A stretch of DNA of 64,000 bases from Alteraurantiacibacter aestuarii (GCF_009827405.1 NZ_WTYY01000004.1:124001-188000), one strand, 5' to 3'. Positions 55,570-64,000 are shown, counted from the first letter of the stretch. Numbers and translations: made by a program. The notes: a model not told the origin generated them from the sequence alone.

Positions 55570-56049
55570 ATGCAACCGACAACACCACTCGCTAAATTCC
55601 TCCCTTATCAGCTTTCGATCACGTCGAATGCTGTCAGTGGACGGATCGCCCAGGAATACCGTTCCCGCTTCGGTCTCAGCGTGCCTGAATGGCGCGTGAT
55701 GGCCGTTTTGGGCGATTCCGGATCGCTCACCCAGCGTGAGCTGACGCGCCGCACATTGATGGACAAGGTGGCGGTGAACCGCGCCTGCAAGGTGCTGGAG
55801 GAGCGCGGCCTTGCCGTGCGCACGCCCAACGCGCAGGACGGCCGGTCGCACCATCTGGACCTGACGCCGGCGGGCGTGGCCATGCACGGCCAGATCATGC
55901 CTCTGGCAGTGGAAATGGAACGCGCGCTGTTTGACGGTTTCACTGCGGAGGAGATGGATCAGTTCCGCTCCCTGCTGGAAAAGGTCCGCGGCCAGGTCCG
56001 CGACTTTGACGACGATGCCATAGAGAGCGACAATTACGGCGTGAGCTGA
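55570..56049 (+). CDS. MarR family transcriptional regulator
   Basis: Winged-helix DNA-binding protein, 159 residues. ATG 55570 is preferred over TTG 55564, with AAGGTAG upstream. The helix-turn-helix runs through LTQRELTRRTLMDKVAVNRACKVLEERGL-like positions 58-85, followed by the wing (PNAQDGRSHHLDLTPAG) and the dimerisation helices. The C-terminus is acidic. It may regulate the SDR-mtnP unit or itself; no operator was identified. Confidence 0.92.
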   Translation: MQPTTPLAKFLPYQLSITSNAVSGRIAQEYRSRFGLSVPEWRVMAVLGDSGSLTQRELTRRTLMDKVAVNRACKVLEERGLAVRTPNAQDGRSHHLDLTPAGVAMHGQIMPLAVEMERALFDGFTAEEMDQFRSLLEKVRGQVRDFDDDAIESDNYGVS

Positions 56050-56096
56050 ACTGTCCGGGCAGATATCCGGCTCCAGCGCAAAACCCGCTCCAACAG

Positions 56097-56134
56097 AAAA
56101 GGCCCCGCACGGTAGTACCGGCGGGGCCTTTTCG
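56097..56134. terminator. Bidirectional terminator between the marR-type gene and tadC
   Basis: GGCCCCGC (56101-56108) and GCGGGGCC (56121-56128) form a perfect stem with TTTTCGTTT on the plus side and a T-run on the minus side (AAAA at 56097-56100). Confidence 0.88.
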
Positions 56135-56198
56135 TTTGTCGGTCCCTGTCGGGCGCCTTGTCGGGGACCCTGTCCGGGGCCCTTGGCGGCTGAGCGGA

Positions 56199-57221
56199 TC
56201 AGGCGCCGCCGCTGCCGGGAGGGCCATCGCCGGCAAAGGCGTCTGCGATGGAACAGGCTGCCGGGCCAAGGATCACGATGAACAGCACGGGCAGGATGAA
56301 CATGATCAGCGGTATGGTCATGATCGCGGGCAGGCGCGCGGCCTTTTCCTCGGCCCGCATCATCCGCTCGTTACGGAATTCGGCAGACAGCACGCGCAGG
56401 GCAGAGGCCAGCGGCGTACCATAGCGTTCAGTCTGAACCATTGTCGTCACCACACCGCGCACCGCATCCAGATCGACACGGTAAGCCAGGTTTTCGAACG
56501 CCTGCCGACGCTCTGTGAGGAACGACAGCTCGATCGCGGTCAGGGCAAACTCGTCACCCAGTTCGGGATAGGCACGGCCCAGTTCCTTGGCCACGCGGTT
56601 GAAGGCGGCATCCACCGTCAGGCCCGCTTCGGCGCAGATGACCAGCAGATCCAGCGCATCTGGCAGGCCCTTCTGGATCTCCTTGATGCGTTTGCCGGAG
56701 ACATTGCTGAGATAGATTTCGGGAGCCTTGTAGCCAAGGATCACCAGCGTGGCGAAACCCATGAACCGCTTGGTGCTGCTCCAGTCGGGAAACACGTCGG
56801 TCCAGTAGAAGATCGTCACGCCGATCAGGCCAAGCACGATGGGCAGGACCATGCGTGAGAAGAGGACGACAACCGCCATCTCCTTGTTGCGGAAACCGGC
56901 CTGTGCCAGCTTCTGCTGGATCTGCTTGACCTGGCTTTCCTGGAGGACCTTCATGCCCTCCATGGTTTCCTTCAGCTTGTCCGTGGTTTCAGACTTGCGG
57001 ACCAGGCTCTGGCGCTTCTTGGTCCCTTGCGTGATCATGCCCGTCTTGAGCTCTGTACGCCGGGCGTTGAGCGATTTGACACGCTTGGCCATCGGGTCTT
57101 TCACCGTGAGGGCGGCATAGATGACAAGGACCACGGCGGCGGCGGCAATGCCGGCCAGGATCGTGCCGACGAGGATAACGTCGACGCCCAGGAGCGTGGG
57201 TCCGGAAGCGGGAGCAATCAT
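56199..57221 (-). CDS. tadC: Tad pilus assembly inner-membrane protein TadC
   Basis: Type II secretion F-family platform protein that works with TadB under the Tad pilus motor. ATG 57221 gives 340 residues (the frame extends two codons further to a TTG). The T2SSF domain lies at about 180-310 (GLPDALDLLVICAEAGLTVDAA, then TERYGTPLASALRVLSAEFR), with membrane helices before and after. It is the last gene of the cpaA-B-C-D-E-tadB-tadC operon. Confidence 0.94.
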   Translation of the reverse strand: MIAPASGPTLLGVDVILVGTILAGIAAAAVVLVIYAALTVKDPMAKRVKSLNARRTELKTGMITQGTKKRQSLVRKSETTDKLKETMEGMKVLQESQVKQIQQKLAQAGFRNKEMAVVVLFSRMVLPIVLGLIGVTIFYWTDVFPDWSSTKRFMGFATLVILGYKAPEIYLSNVSGKRIKEIQKGLPDALDLLVICAEAGLTVDAAFNRVAKELGRAYPELGDEFALTAIELSFLTERRQAFENLAYRVDLDAVRGVVTTMVQTERYGTPLASALRVLSAEFRNERMMRAEEKAARLPAIMTIPLIMFILPVLFIVILGPAACSIADAFAGDGPPGSGGA

Positions 57222-57241
57222 GTTCAATCAGCCTTTCTTGC

Positions 57242-58213
57242 TCAAACTTCGAAGCTGACCATCTTGGCCATGATGAAGCCGCCGATAGCCATCCATACCA
57301 TTCCGCCAAGACCGGTCACGATCAGGCGGTCATCGGAAAAGAAGCCGGCCAGATATTCAGGATTGATCCAGTAGATCATCCCGAACACGATGAAGGGCAG
57401 GGAGCCCACGATATAGGCAGAAGCCTTTGATTCAGAGCTCATGGCCTTGATCTTCAGCTTCATCTGACTGCGCTTGCGCAGAACTTCTGCCAGGTTGGAC
57501 AGCGTTTCAGCCAGATTGCCGCCCGTCTCGCGCTGAATGGCCAGGGTAATGACGAAGAACTGGAACTCGGCAGTGCCGAGCTTGTTGGCGGTTTCCTGCA
57601 GCGCATCTTCCATCGTGCGGCCGATCTTCATGCGTTCCACCACGCTGCGGAATTCCGATCCGACCGGGCCGGGAACCTCGCTCGCGACCACGCTCAGCGT
57701 TTCTGCCACCGGCAGGCCCGACCTGAGGCCGCGCACCAGCAATTCGATGGCATCGGGAAACTTGCTGTTGAAGCCGTTGGTCCGGCGCTTGATCATGAAT
57801 TTGACCACCATGTGGGGCAGGCCGGCGCCAACCATGACGCCAACACCCATTGCCAGCAGTGCGGCACCGGTCTGCAGATACAGCAGCGCGGTAACCACCA
57901 GACCCAGACCCAGCGAACCATAGAGATATTGTGCCACCGTCCAGCGCATGCCGGTGCGATCGATCCGCAGCGACAGGGCTTCCCCGCGTGAGGAGGAACC
58001 AGCGGCCTTGTGCATCTTCGGCTTGCGCGCCGCGATGGCCTTTTTCAGCTGCGATTCGACCTTGTCCTTGGTGCTTTCGGAATGGCGATAGCGAACGGCT
58101 TCCAGCCTGCGCTGACTTGCCTTGGCGGCGTTTGGACCTGCCAGCATGGTATAGCCCAGGACCATCAGTCCCATAAGGCCAACCCCCACCAGCAGAAGCT
58201 GTAAGATGCTCAT
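57242..58213 (-). CDS. tadB: Tad pilus assembly inner-membrane protein TadB
   Basis: Platform protein paired with TadC. 323 residues; N-terminal helix (LLLVGVGLMGLMVLGYTML), a basic loop, two helices near 100-135, the T2SSF domain (FPDAIELLVRGLRSGLPVAE, AIQRETGGNLAETLSNLAEV) and two C-terminal helices. It starts 80 bases after cpaE, the position where the ATPase gene cpaF/tadA would normally be. Confidence 0.94.
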   Translation of the reverse strand: MSILQLLLVGVGLMGLMVLGYTMLAGPNAAKASQRRLEAVRYRHSESTKDKVESQLKKAIAARKPKMHKAAGSSSRGEALSLRIDRTGMRWTVAQYLYGSLGLGLVVTALLYLQTGAALLAMGVGVMVGAGLPHMVVKFMIKRRTNGFNSKFPDAIELLVRGLRSGLPVAETLSVVASEVPGPVGSEFRSVVERMKIGRTMEDALQETANKLGTAEFQFFVITLAIQRETGGNLAETLSNLAEVLRKRSQMKLKIKAMSSESKASAYIVGSLPFIVFGMIYWINPEYLAGFFSDDRLIVTGLGGMVWMAIGGFIMAKMVSFEV

Positions 58214-58255
58214 GTCTCGCCTTCGCTAAGTTGACTGTTGCACATGGCGGGTCTG

Positions 58256-58275
58256 GCGGCCCCGAAAGGCCGCCT
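58256..58275. other. Hairpin in the cpaE-tadB gap
   Basis: GGCGGCC (58256-58262) and GGCCGCC (58269-58275) form a perfect 7-bp stem with a six-base loop in the 79-base gap. No T-run on the operon strand. It may be an RNA processing site or a relic of lost DNA. Confidence 0.45.
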
Positions 58276-58292
58276 CGCCCGGACTCGGTTCA

Positions 58293-59591
58293 TTATGCCG
58301 ATTGGGCCGCGCCAGCGGTTTCCGGCTCTTTCTTCTTGGACAGCATTGCCTTGAGATCGAACTTGCCCAGCAACGAGGTGCCGCTCTTGCTCGATTGTTC
58401 CAGGCTCGCCCCCTCGTCACTGCCCGCGCCGATGATGGCATTGGCCACATCGTGCATGACAGCGGCGGATTTTGCCGAGCGGTTGGCTTCGGCAAAGGTC
58501 TGGCCCAGCTTGGCGGCGTTGATTGCGGCCTTCTGTTCGAACGGGATCGTGAAGTTGATCTTGCGTTCGATCGAAGCCTCGAAATCGGCCTTGCTGATCT
58601 CGCTCGCGCCCTGATGCACCTTGTTGCACACGATCATCGGCTGCGCCGTGGGCGCATTGGACTTGAGCCACGACAGGATGCGAATGGTGTCACGCGCGGA
58701 GGCGAGCGTCATCTCGGTAACCAGCGTCACCACGTTCACATCGGTCAGCAGGTGGGGGAAGTTGATCAGCATGTTGCGCGGCATGTCGATCACCGTCATG
58801 TCGAACGCAGAGCGGAATTCCTCCTCCAGCTGGATGAAGGCCGATCCATCGGTCATCAGCGGCGAATTGATTGGTGCTTCGGCGGACATGATCGCCAGGC
58901 GATCATTGGCGCGGATCATGGCGCGTTCGATGAACAGCCCGTCGATGCGGCTGGGATTTTCGATCGCGTCGGTCAGGCCGCGGCCCGGCTCCAGATCGAG
59001 CGTCAGCGCGCCTGTGCCAAAATGGACATCGAGGTCGAGCAGCGCGGTCGAGCGTTCATGCTCGGTCGAAAACAGCCAGGCGATGGACGTCGCGATTGTC
59101 GATGCGCCCACACCGCCGCGCGTGCCGACCACGGCAGTGGCGATGTGCTTCTTTTCGCCGTCGTGTTCGGTATTGCGCGGGGCAGAGAACACCGCCTGCG
59201 CCTGGGTCAGCGCATCACGCAGCTGCGAGGCCGAAAGCGGCTTGAGCAGGTAATCGTGAATGCCGCTGGACAGCAGATCGCGGTACAGGCGCACGTCATT
59301 GACCTGGCCGATGGCAATCACCACCGTGCCTGGCTCGCACACTTCGGCCAGCGCGTTGATATCGTTGAGCGGATCGCCGCTTTCCGACAGATCGACCATC
59401 AGGATGGCCGGGCTGGCGGAGATCGACAGAGATTGCACCGCATTGCGCAGGCCGCCCTTGTTGCACTTCTCCGGCTGCCAGCCCATCTCGATGATGACCG
59501 GACGCAGGACATCCAGCGCGCTTTCATCACAGATAAAGGCGGCAAAGGGATCGCGGTTGCCCGAAGGGCCGGATTTGAAAGGAGCATTCAT
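58293..59591 (-). CDS. cpaE: Tad pilus polar-localisation ATPase-like protein CpaE/TadZ
   Basis: ParA/MinD-like protein that positions the Tad machine. 432 residues: an N-terminal receiver-like domain (about 15-135; ILMVDLSESGDP, LLKPLSASQLRDAL), then the MinD-type domain with deviant Walker A GTRGGVGAST (about 157-166) and DLDVHFGTGALTLDL. The usual lysine of the GKGGxGKT loop is replaced by Arg at its first position and Ala near its end, so nucleotide hydrolysis may be weak, as in other CpaE proteins. It follows cpaD by three bases. Confidence 0.94.
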   Translation of the reverse strand: MNAPFKSGPSGNRDPFAAFICDESALDVLRPVIIEMGWQPEKCNKGGLRNAVQSLSISASPAILMVDLSESGDPLNDINALAEVCEPGTVVIAIGQVNDVRLYRDLLSSGIHDYLLKPLSASQLRDALTQAQAVFSAPRNTEHDGEKKHIATAVVGTRGGVGASTIATSIAWLFSTEHERSTALLDLDVHFGTGALTLDLEPGRGLTDAIENPSRIDGLFIERAMIRANDRLAIMSAEAPINSPLMTDGSAFIQLEEEFRSAFDMTVIDMPRNMLINFPHLLTDVNVVTLVTEMTLASARDTIRILSWLKSNAPTAQPMIVCNKVHQGASEISKADFEASIERKINFTIPFEQKAAINAAKLGQTFAEANRSAKSAAVMHDVANAIIGAGSDEGASLEQSSKSGTSLLGKFDLKAMLSKKKEPETAGAAQSA

Positions 59592-59594
59592 CGC

Positions 59595-60239
59595 TTAATT
59601 CCCCGTGCTGGAAACTGTGGGCAGTTCACCGCCCGTAGGCGTGCTGTCGCGGTATGCTGCGATGGCCTTGGTCGAACTCATCACAACCGTGTCGCCGGTG
59701 CCCGCTGCCCCGTTGAGCAGGTGCTCGGGATCGGCGATCATCGCGGCCAGGTTGCTGTTCACCGAACAGCCGAAATTGGGCGAGGTATTGTTGCCCAGAT
59801 TGCCGTTGGCATTGCCCGACCAGTTGGGGCAATTGGGCACAGAAGCGGTCGATCGCGTTACAACCACGCGCACATTGCCGGGATCGACATAGCCGACCGT
59901 GACAGGTGCACCTTCGCTGACGAGAATGCCCTGGCGGCTGGCGATTGCGGCCACATCCTCGCGAACGGCATCGCTGGCGAGCGGATCGTCGATCGAGACG
60001 CGATCGCCATAGCCAAGCTCCATAGCTTCAAACCAGTCTGCCAGACGGGACTGTTCGGGCACGGTCAGGCCGCTGCTGCTGGCCATCAGGTCGAGCGTGA
60101 AGTTGGAGCGCTGGACGACCGGCTGGTTGACGCTGTTGAGCGACGAATTGGCCGGCGAAGGGGTGGTACATGCGCCCAGGCCCATGCCGAGCGAGAGAGC
60201 GATGGCCACAGCGGCACTGCGTTTCATGTGAATGGTCAT
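59595..60239 (-). CDS. cpaD: Tad pilus assembly lipoprotein CpaD
   Basis: Outer membrane lipoprotein needed for the Tad secretin. ATG 60239 (MTIHMKRSAAVAIALSLG) follows AGAGG at good distance and gives 214 residues; an upstream TTG in the same frame at 60257 lies within cpaC's end. Lipobox GLGAC with Cys24. The CpaD body includes YGDRVSIDDP, VRVVVTRSTASVPNCPNW and a Cys pair. Confidence 0.92.
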   Translation of the reverse strand: MTIHMKRSAAVAIALSLGMGLGACTTPSPANSSLNSVNQPVVQRSNFTLDLMASSSGLTVPEQSRLADWFEAMELGYGDRVSIDDPLASDAVREDVAAIASRQGILVSEGAPVTVGYVDPGNVRVVVTRSTASVPNCPNWSGNANGNLGNNTSPNFGCSVNSNLAAMIADPEHLLNGAAGTGDTVVMSSTKAIAAYRDSTPTGGELPTVSSTGN

Positions 60240-60253
60240 TGCGATCACCTCTC

Positions 60254-61831
60254 TCAATTCAGGCTGAAGCCGGGGGCTGCTGCCTCGGCGCTTTGTTCAC
60301 TGGAACCGGACGGAGCCGCGCCATCAGCCAGCGGCTGACCGGACTGGTCGGTCACGCTCAGGCCCGGACCCGCCGGTGCGCTTTCGATTGCGCTGGGCAT
60401 CGGGCGGGTTTCCCCGCTCACACCATTGTGCTCGCGATTGAGCAGGAACTGCTCGGCCGCCGTCGGGGCATGGAAGCCATCTGTCGGCAGCACGATTTCG
60501 CGGTCGCTCACAGGTTCGACCAGATACGGCGTCACCACGATCACCAGCTCGGTTTCGCCGCGGCGGAACTCGGTGGAGCGGAACAGATTGCCCAGGATCG
60601 GAATCTCGCCTGCGCCGGGGGCGCGGTCGATCGTGTTCTGGGCATTGTTGCTGAGCAGTCCGGCGATCATGAAGCTCTGGCCGGAGCCGAGTTCGATCGT
60701 CGTTTCCGCGCGGCGAATGGTCAGCGCGGGGATCTGGAAGCCGTTCAGCGTCACTGCGCCCTGGCTGGAAAGCTCGGACACTTCCGGGCGGACACGCAGC
60801 GAGATGCGGCCGTTGGAAAGCACGGTGGGCGAATAGGCCAGGCTGACGCCATATTTCTTGTATTCGACCGTGGTCGTGCCCAGGCCCTGGCTCAGCGGGA
60901 TCGGGAATTCACCGCCGGCGAGGAATTCCGCCGACTCGCCCGAGAGCGCTGTCAGGTTGGGCTGTGAAAGCGTGGTCACCAGGCCTTCGCGTTCGGCAAG
61001 GTCGAGCGCGGCGCCGATATCCATTCCCAGCAGTCGGCCAAAGGCGCCAAGCGTGGTACCAGGGGTAATCTGGTCAACGATATTATAGCCTTCACCATCA
61101 AGCGCGGCACCAACCGCGACCGGGCCCATTGGCACGCGCAGGCCGGTTACCGGATCGATATAGGAAGGCACGAACTGCGAAACCGCGCCGCGACCCTGGC
61201 CAACGCCGAACTGGAAGCCGCCAGTGCCATCGACCGTGGTCAGATTGGCACCGATTGCGCGCACCAGCGAACGGCTGACTTCAGCGAAGCGGACGCGCAG
61301 GTTGACCTGCAGCGGTGTCGCCATGCGCAGGCGCGAAATGACATTGGCACCCTCGCCCACGAATGCGGACACCAGGCGCTCGGCCTCGGCAGCATCTTCA
61401 GGAGCAGCCACAGTGCCGGTCAGCAGCACGGTGTTGGAACCCATCGTCGCGACCGAGATCTGCGCTTCGGGCATGGCCAGAGCCAGCATCTGATCGATTG
61501 AATCGATGTTGGAGCCGACCCGGACATTGGCAGACCAGATGATGTCTCCGTTGGCATTGCTGGCGTAGATGGTGGTCTCTCCGCCGGCCAGGCCAAACAC
61601 GAACAGCTGGCGCTGCGACTTGACCTGGACATCGGCCACCGTTTCGTTGGCGACAAAGATATCGGCCATATTGCCCGGTACGGTCACCAGCTCGCCGCGG
61701 CCGATCGACAGGACGATATCCTGCGCCGGGCTGACAACGGCCTGGGCGTGTGCCGTGCCCACGGGCGCGGCGGCCAGAGGTGCGATCGCACATGCGGCGG
61801 TCAGCACGGTCTTGAAAAGGCGGCTCTGCAT
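60254..61831 (-). CDS. cpaC: Tad pilus secretin CpaC/RcpA
   Basis: Outer membrane secretin through which the pilus leaves. ATG 61831 after GGGG (seven bases) gives 525 residues with a signal peptide (LTAACAIAPLAAAPVGTAHA); the frame runs to 61906 and would overlap cpaB by four bases. Domains: N-terminal BON/T2SS_N2-like (DIVLSIGRGELVTVPGNMAD, VLLTGTVAAPEDAAEAERLV), then the secretin domain (SQPNLTALSGESAEFLAGGE, SLAYSPTVLSNGRISLRVRP). A Pro/Ser/Ala-rich C-terminal tail follows. Confidence 0.95.
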   Translation of the reverse strand: MQSRLFKTVLTAACAIAPLAAAPVGTAHAQAVVSPAQDIVLSIGRGELVTVPGNMADIFVANETVADVQVKSQRQLFVFGLAGGETTIYASNANGDIIWSANVRVGSNIDSIDQMLALAMPEAQISVATMGSNTVLLTGTVAAPEDAAEAERLVSAFVGEGANVISRLRMATPLQVNLRVRFAEVSRSLVRAIGANLTTVDGTGGFQFGVGQGRGAVSQFVPSYIDPVTGLRVPMGPVAVGAALDGEGYNIVDQITPGTTLGAFGRLLGMDIGAALDLAEREGLVTTLSQPNLTALSGESAEFLAGGEFPIPLSQGLGTTTVEYKKYGVSLAYSPTVLSNGRISLRVRPEVSELSSQGAVTLNGFQIPALTIRRAETTIELGSGQSFMIAGLLSNNAQNTIDRAPGAGEIPILGNLFRSTEFRRGETELVIVVTPYLVEPVSDREIVLPTDGFHAPTAAEQFLLNREHNGVSGETRPMPSAIESAPAGPGLSVTDQSGQPLADGAAPSGSSEQSAEAAAPGFSLN

Positions 61832-61902
61832 TGATTTGCCCCTAGAATTGCATCCGGTTGAATGAGCGGATTGGCGAGGTGTGTTGATGGTTGTCATGGT
61901 GA

Positions 61903-63006
61903 TCACCGCAGGCTCGACGGGCCGAGTCTGGCCGTATCGCCGCCTGCACCCATGGCCTGGGCCTGGCGATCGAGGATCGCACCGGCGCCGCGGTCCACGG
62001 ATTCAACGGTGGTGGCCTTGCCGCGGGTCACATTGACCGTCGGCCCGCTGGGACGTGCCACTCCGTTGAAGCCGGCAGCCGCAGGAGGAGCGTTGACTGT
62101 CATGGTGGGTTGCGCGGTATTGCTGCTGGTCGACGGCATGGTGCGGCGCTGGAAGCGCGACACATCGCCGCCGGTCACATAGGTGGTGGCTCCATCACGC
62201 GGGCGGGAAACCGCCTGGCGAAGGAACAGGTCCTCTTCCTCTTGCGAGGCATTGGCCGGCACTTCGATATCACCCGAAGCAATCGCGCGGTCGAGTTCGG
62301 ACTGGTTGTCCGCGATCGAGCGCAGCGACAGGCTGAGTGTGCCGATGGTCTGCGCCACGGCAACCTTCTCACCGATGCGCGGGGTCACTTCCAGAGTGAC
62401 CGTGCGGAAGGCGCGGACCACGGTGCGGCCGTCTTCGGTGGTGGTGGTTTCGGTGGACTGATCGGTCGCCAGAACGCGCAGGTTCTGCAAGATAGTTTCC
62501 GACGTCTGCAGCCCCTGGCTGTCTTCACCCTGGATGGTCTGGGTCAGCACCAGGTCAACGCGGTCACCCGGGAAGACGAAGCCGCCAACACCCGTGCGGG
62601 CGGAAACAGGTACGGTCACGGCACGCATGCCCGGCCCAAGCGCCGCAGCAAGGAAGCCGCGATCGCCAGGAGCGACCAGCGAACCCTGTGTCACCGGCTC
62701 GCCAGCGGTAATGGCATGGCGCACAACGGTGCCCATCAGCAGTTCCATATTGGCTTCACCGTCGATGAAGTAGGCATCCTGAACCAGTTCCTGCGGCCAC
62801 AGCTGGAAGCCGATGGCATCCGCAGTGATGATCGTGCCGACCGGCAGGCCGCGCTTGGCGACCAGGACCTTGGGTCCCTGCGGTTCAACGGGGGCGGCTT
62901 CCACCTCTGGTGCGGCGGCGCCGGCAAACATGCTCCGGGCAGCAAGAGCGGTACCGATCGCTATGATCAGCGCTCCCAGCAGCAAAATGAGCTTCTTCTT
63001 GTCCAT
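61903..63006 (-). CDS. cpaB: Tad pilus assembly protein CpaB/RcpC
   Basis: Periplasmic Tad component with a SAF domain. 367 residues; N-terminal anchor (LILLLGALIIAIGTALAARS), SAF domain at about 45-115 (VLVAKRGLPVGTIITADAIG), then the RcpC-type domain (GMRAVTVPVSARTGVGGFVF, PGDRVDLVLTQ). The last 100 residues are Pro/Thr/Gly-rich and probably disordered. It is the second gene of the operon. Confidence 0.94.
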   Translation of the reverse strand: MDKKKLILLLGALIIAIGTALAARSMFAGAAAPEVEAAPVEPQGPKVLVAKRGLPVGTIITADAIGFQLWPQELVQDAYFIDGEANMELLMGTVVRHAITAGEPVTQGSLVAPGDRGFLAAALGPGMRAVTVPVSARTGVGGFVFPGDRVDLVLTQTIQGEDSQGLQTSETILQNLRVLATDQSTETTTTEDGRTVVRAFRTVTLEVTPRIGEKVAVAQTIGTLSLSLRSIADNQSELDRAIASGDIEVPANASQEEEDLFLRQAVSRPRDGATTYVTGGDVSRFQRRTMPSTSSNTAQPTMTVNAPPAAAGFNGVARPSGPTVNVTRGKATTVESVDRGAGAILDRQAQAMGAGGDTARLGPSSLR

Positions 63007-63080
63007 GGTGCTTCAAGCCCCCTTCGTGAACCTTGCGGATTGGATTTCACCGCATAGGTCGTAATTGGTTAAAATGAGGT

Positions 63081-63572
63081 TCACCCCGCCACGCCGCCCA
63101 GCGTGGAAACGGGAAGATAGAATGCGATGATGATCCACAGCCCGGCAGAGGCGATGGCCACGCCATAGGGAATTGCGATCTTGTCACGCTCGCGGCGCAT
63201 GATGTGCCATCCGGCGACCACGATCGTCAGCACGCCGCCGATCAGCGCCATCATGATGAGGAATTTCAGGAAGTGGACCGGTGCGATCCACAGCGCCATC
63301 GCGGTCAGCAATTTCACATCTCCGCCGCCCATGGCGCGCAGGGCAAACACCACAGAGAGTACCAGGAAGGTCGCCACCGCGATGCCGAGCTGGATGGCGA
63401 TGTCTGGCCACAGCGACATGCCGCTGGCCCACCAGTAAACCGGCGCGCCAAGAGCAATGGCTGCGTTGAGCCAATTGGCGATCTTGCGCTGCGTGATATC
63501 GGTGAAGGCTGCTACCAGCAGCCCGATTGCCAATGCGGCAAGCAAACCGTACTTGATCGGATCGTCTAGCAT
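63081..63572 (-). CDS. cpaA: Prepilin peptidase CpaA (A24 family)
   Basis: Membrane aspartyl protease that processes Flp prepilin. 163 residues, short A24 form with only the peptidase core. The two catalytic Asp residues are Asp25 (FTDITQRKIANWL) and Asp85 (GGGDVKLLTAM). About six helices. It is first in the operon, with GAGGG at good distance before ATG 63572. No flp pilin gene is found next to it. Confidence 0.95.
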   Translation of the reverse strand: MLDDPIKYGLLAALAIGLLVAAFTDITQRKIANWLNAAIALGAPVYWWASGMSLWPDIAIQLGIAVATFLVLSVVFALRAMGGGDVKLLTAMALWIAPVHFLKFLIMMALIGGVLTIVVAGWHIMRRERDKIAIPYGVAIASAGLWIIIAFYLPVSTLGGVAG

Positions 63573-63654
63573 CGAAAGTCCCTCAGGTTCCCCTTGGATT
63601 TCGTGTGCTAGCGGCGATCACTTACCAAATAGTAACCACGGGCAGGAGGCTGGT

Positions 63655-64000
63655 ATTAGTCAAAGCGGAAAGTTCCCGGCGGCAGAGTTTGACCGCAGGG
63701 CCATTCCGCCCGGTGCCAGCGAGGCCATGTGGCGCGCGCCTGACGGGCATGAAATCCGCTGGATCGATTTTCCCCCGCCCGATGATCACGTGCCGGTGCG
63801 CGGATCGATACTGTTCATGCCCGGACGCGGCGATTTTTATGAGAAGTATCTGGAAACGTTTGAAAACCTGCGCCTCTTGGGCTGGCGGGTAAGCGCTGCC
63901 GACTGGCGCGGACAGGCCGGTTCGGGCCGTCTGGGCGCCGATGCGGTGACCGGCCATATCGATGATTTCGGCATCTGGACGGCTGATTTGGCCGCATTCT
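63655..64000 (+). CDS. Alpha/beta hydrolase (lysophospholipase-like), cut by window end, apparent ATT start
   Basis: Serine hydrolase fold, N-terminal part only. The visible protein reads FDRRAIPPGASEAMWRAPDG, then RGSILFMPGRGDFYEKYLE, GWRVSAADWRGQAGSGRLG and TGHIDDFGIWTADLAAF, typical of sphingomonad lysophospholipase-like hydrolases; the Ser nucleophile lies beyond the window. No ATG, GTG or TTG exists in frame between 63580 and 63726. A full AGGAGG (63644-63649) lies five bases before ATT 63655, taken here as the start. The alternative ATG 63727 would cut into a region that looks conserved. Confidence 0.75.
   Translation, partial: MSQSGKFPAAEFDRRAIPPGASEAMWRAPDGHEIRWIDFPPPDDHVPVRGSILFMPGRGDFYEKYLETFENLRLLGWRVSAADWRGQAGSGRLGADAVTGHIDDFGIWTADLAAF

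Overview
The window is about 64 kb of GC-rich chromosomal DNA, densely packed with ordinary bacterial genes. Gene content and order point to an alphaproteobacterium of the Sphingomonadales, most likely Erythrobacteraceae. The basis is a tig/clpP/clpX neighbourhood, GatCAB amidotransferase, an ATP12-type chaperone in a crcB-rluC-HAD operon, DUF3297, an Mla-type (MCE) transporter, TonB-dependent receptors and a Tad/Cpa pilus cluster. This assignment rests on recognising gene families and not on a database search. No rRNA, CRISPR array, insertion sequence or prophage was seen.

Layout. 1-3.6 kb (+): end of an RluD-type pseudouridine synthase, rpoH, mtgA and a zinc-type CDF exporter. 3.8-15.1 kb: clpX, clpP and tig all lie on the minus strand, but they are separated by an acyltransferase gene (between clpP and clpX) and by a plus-strand block of TonB-dependent receptor, secreted amidase and a second related receptor (between clpP and tig). 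A tRNA-Leu(UAG) follows tig. 15.3-23.3 kb: DUF3297, nhaA, an NfrB-like glycosyltransferase with a partner exported protein, a TauE/TIGR02186 pair and a HerA-like ATPase. 23.5-28.5 kb (-): valS-queE-MATE operon with overlapping ends. 28.7-32.2 kb (+): MlaE-MlaF-MlaD-lipoprotein lipid transport operon. 32.2-35.6 kb (-): crcB, RluA-family synthase, HAD phosphatase, small membrane protein and ATP12 chaperone, all overlapping.

35.8-43.6 kb (+): rpsU, a membrane-anchored FKBP, a DUF4153 protein, gatC-gatA, a second acyltransferase, gatB and trmL. 43.7-46.6 kb (-): M16 peptidase lipoprotein. 46.8-49.4 kb (+): clpB behind a good heat-shock (sigma-32) promoter candidate. 49.4-53.5 kb (-): sulfotransferase-like protein and a large TonB-dependent receptor. 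53.8-56.0 kb (+): SDR dehydrogenase, mtnP and a MarR regulator. 56.2-63.6 kb (-): Tad pilus genes cpaA-B-C-D-E-tadB-tadC, without the expected cpaF/tadA ATPase between cpaE and tadB. The window ends in an alpha/beta hydrolase that appears to start at an ATT codon.

Common threads. The heat-shock and proteostasis set is strong (rpoH, clpP, clpX, clpB, tig, two candidate sigma-32 promoters). Envelope functions form the rest: peptidoglycan, lipid transport, three receptors, pilus and exopolysaccharide-type genes. Twice, an acyltransferase-3 gene sits inside a normally contiguous housekeeping operon. No single spectacular new system is evident. The best leads are the receptor-amidase-receptor block, the short NfrB-like/NfrA-like pair, the Lys/Ala/Pro tail on trigger factor, the Tad cluster lacking its ATPase, the ATT start and a low-GC patch inside valS.
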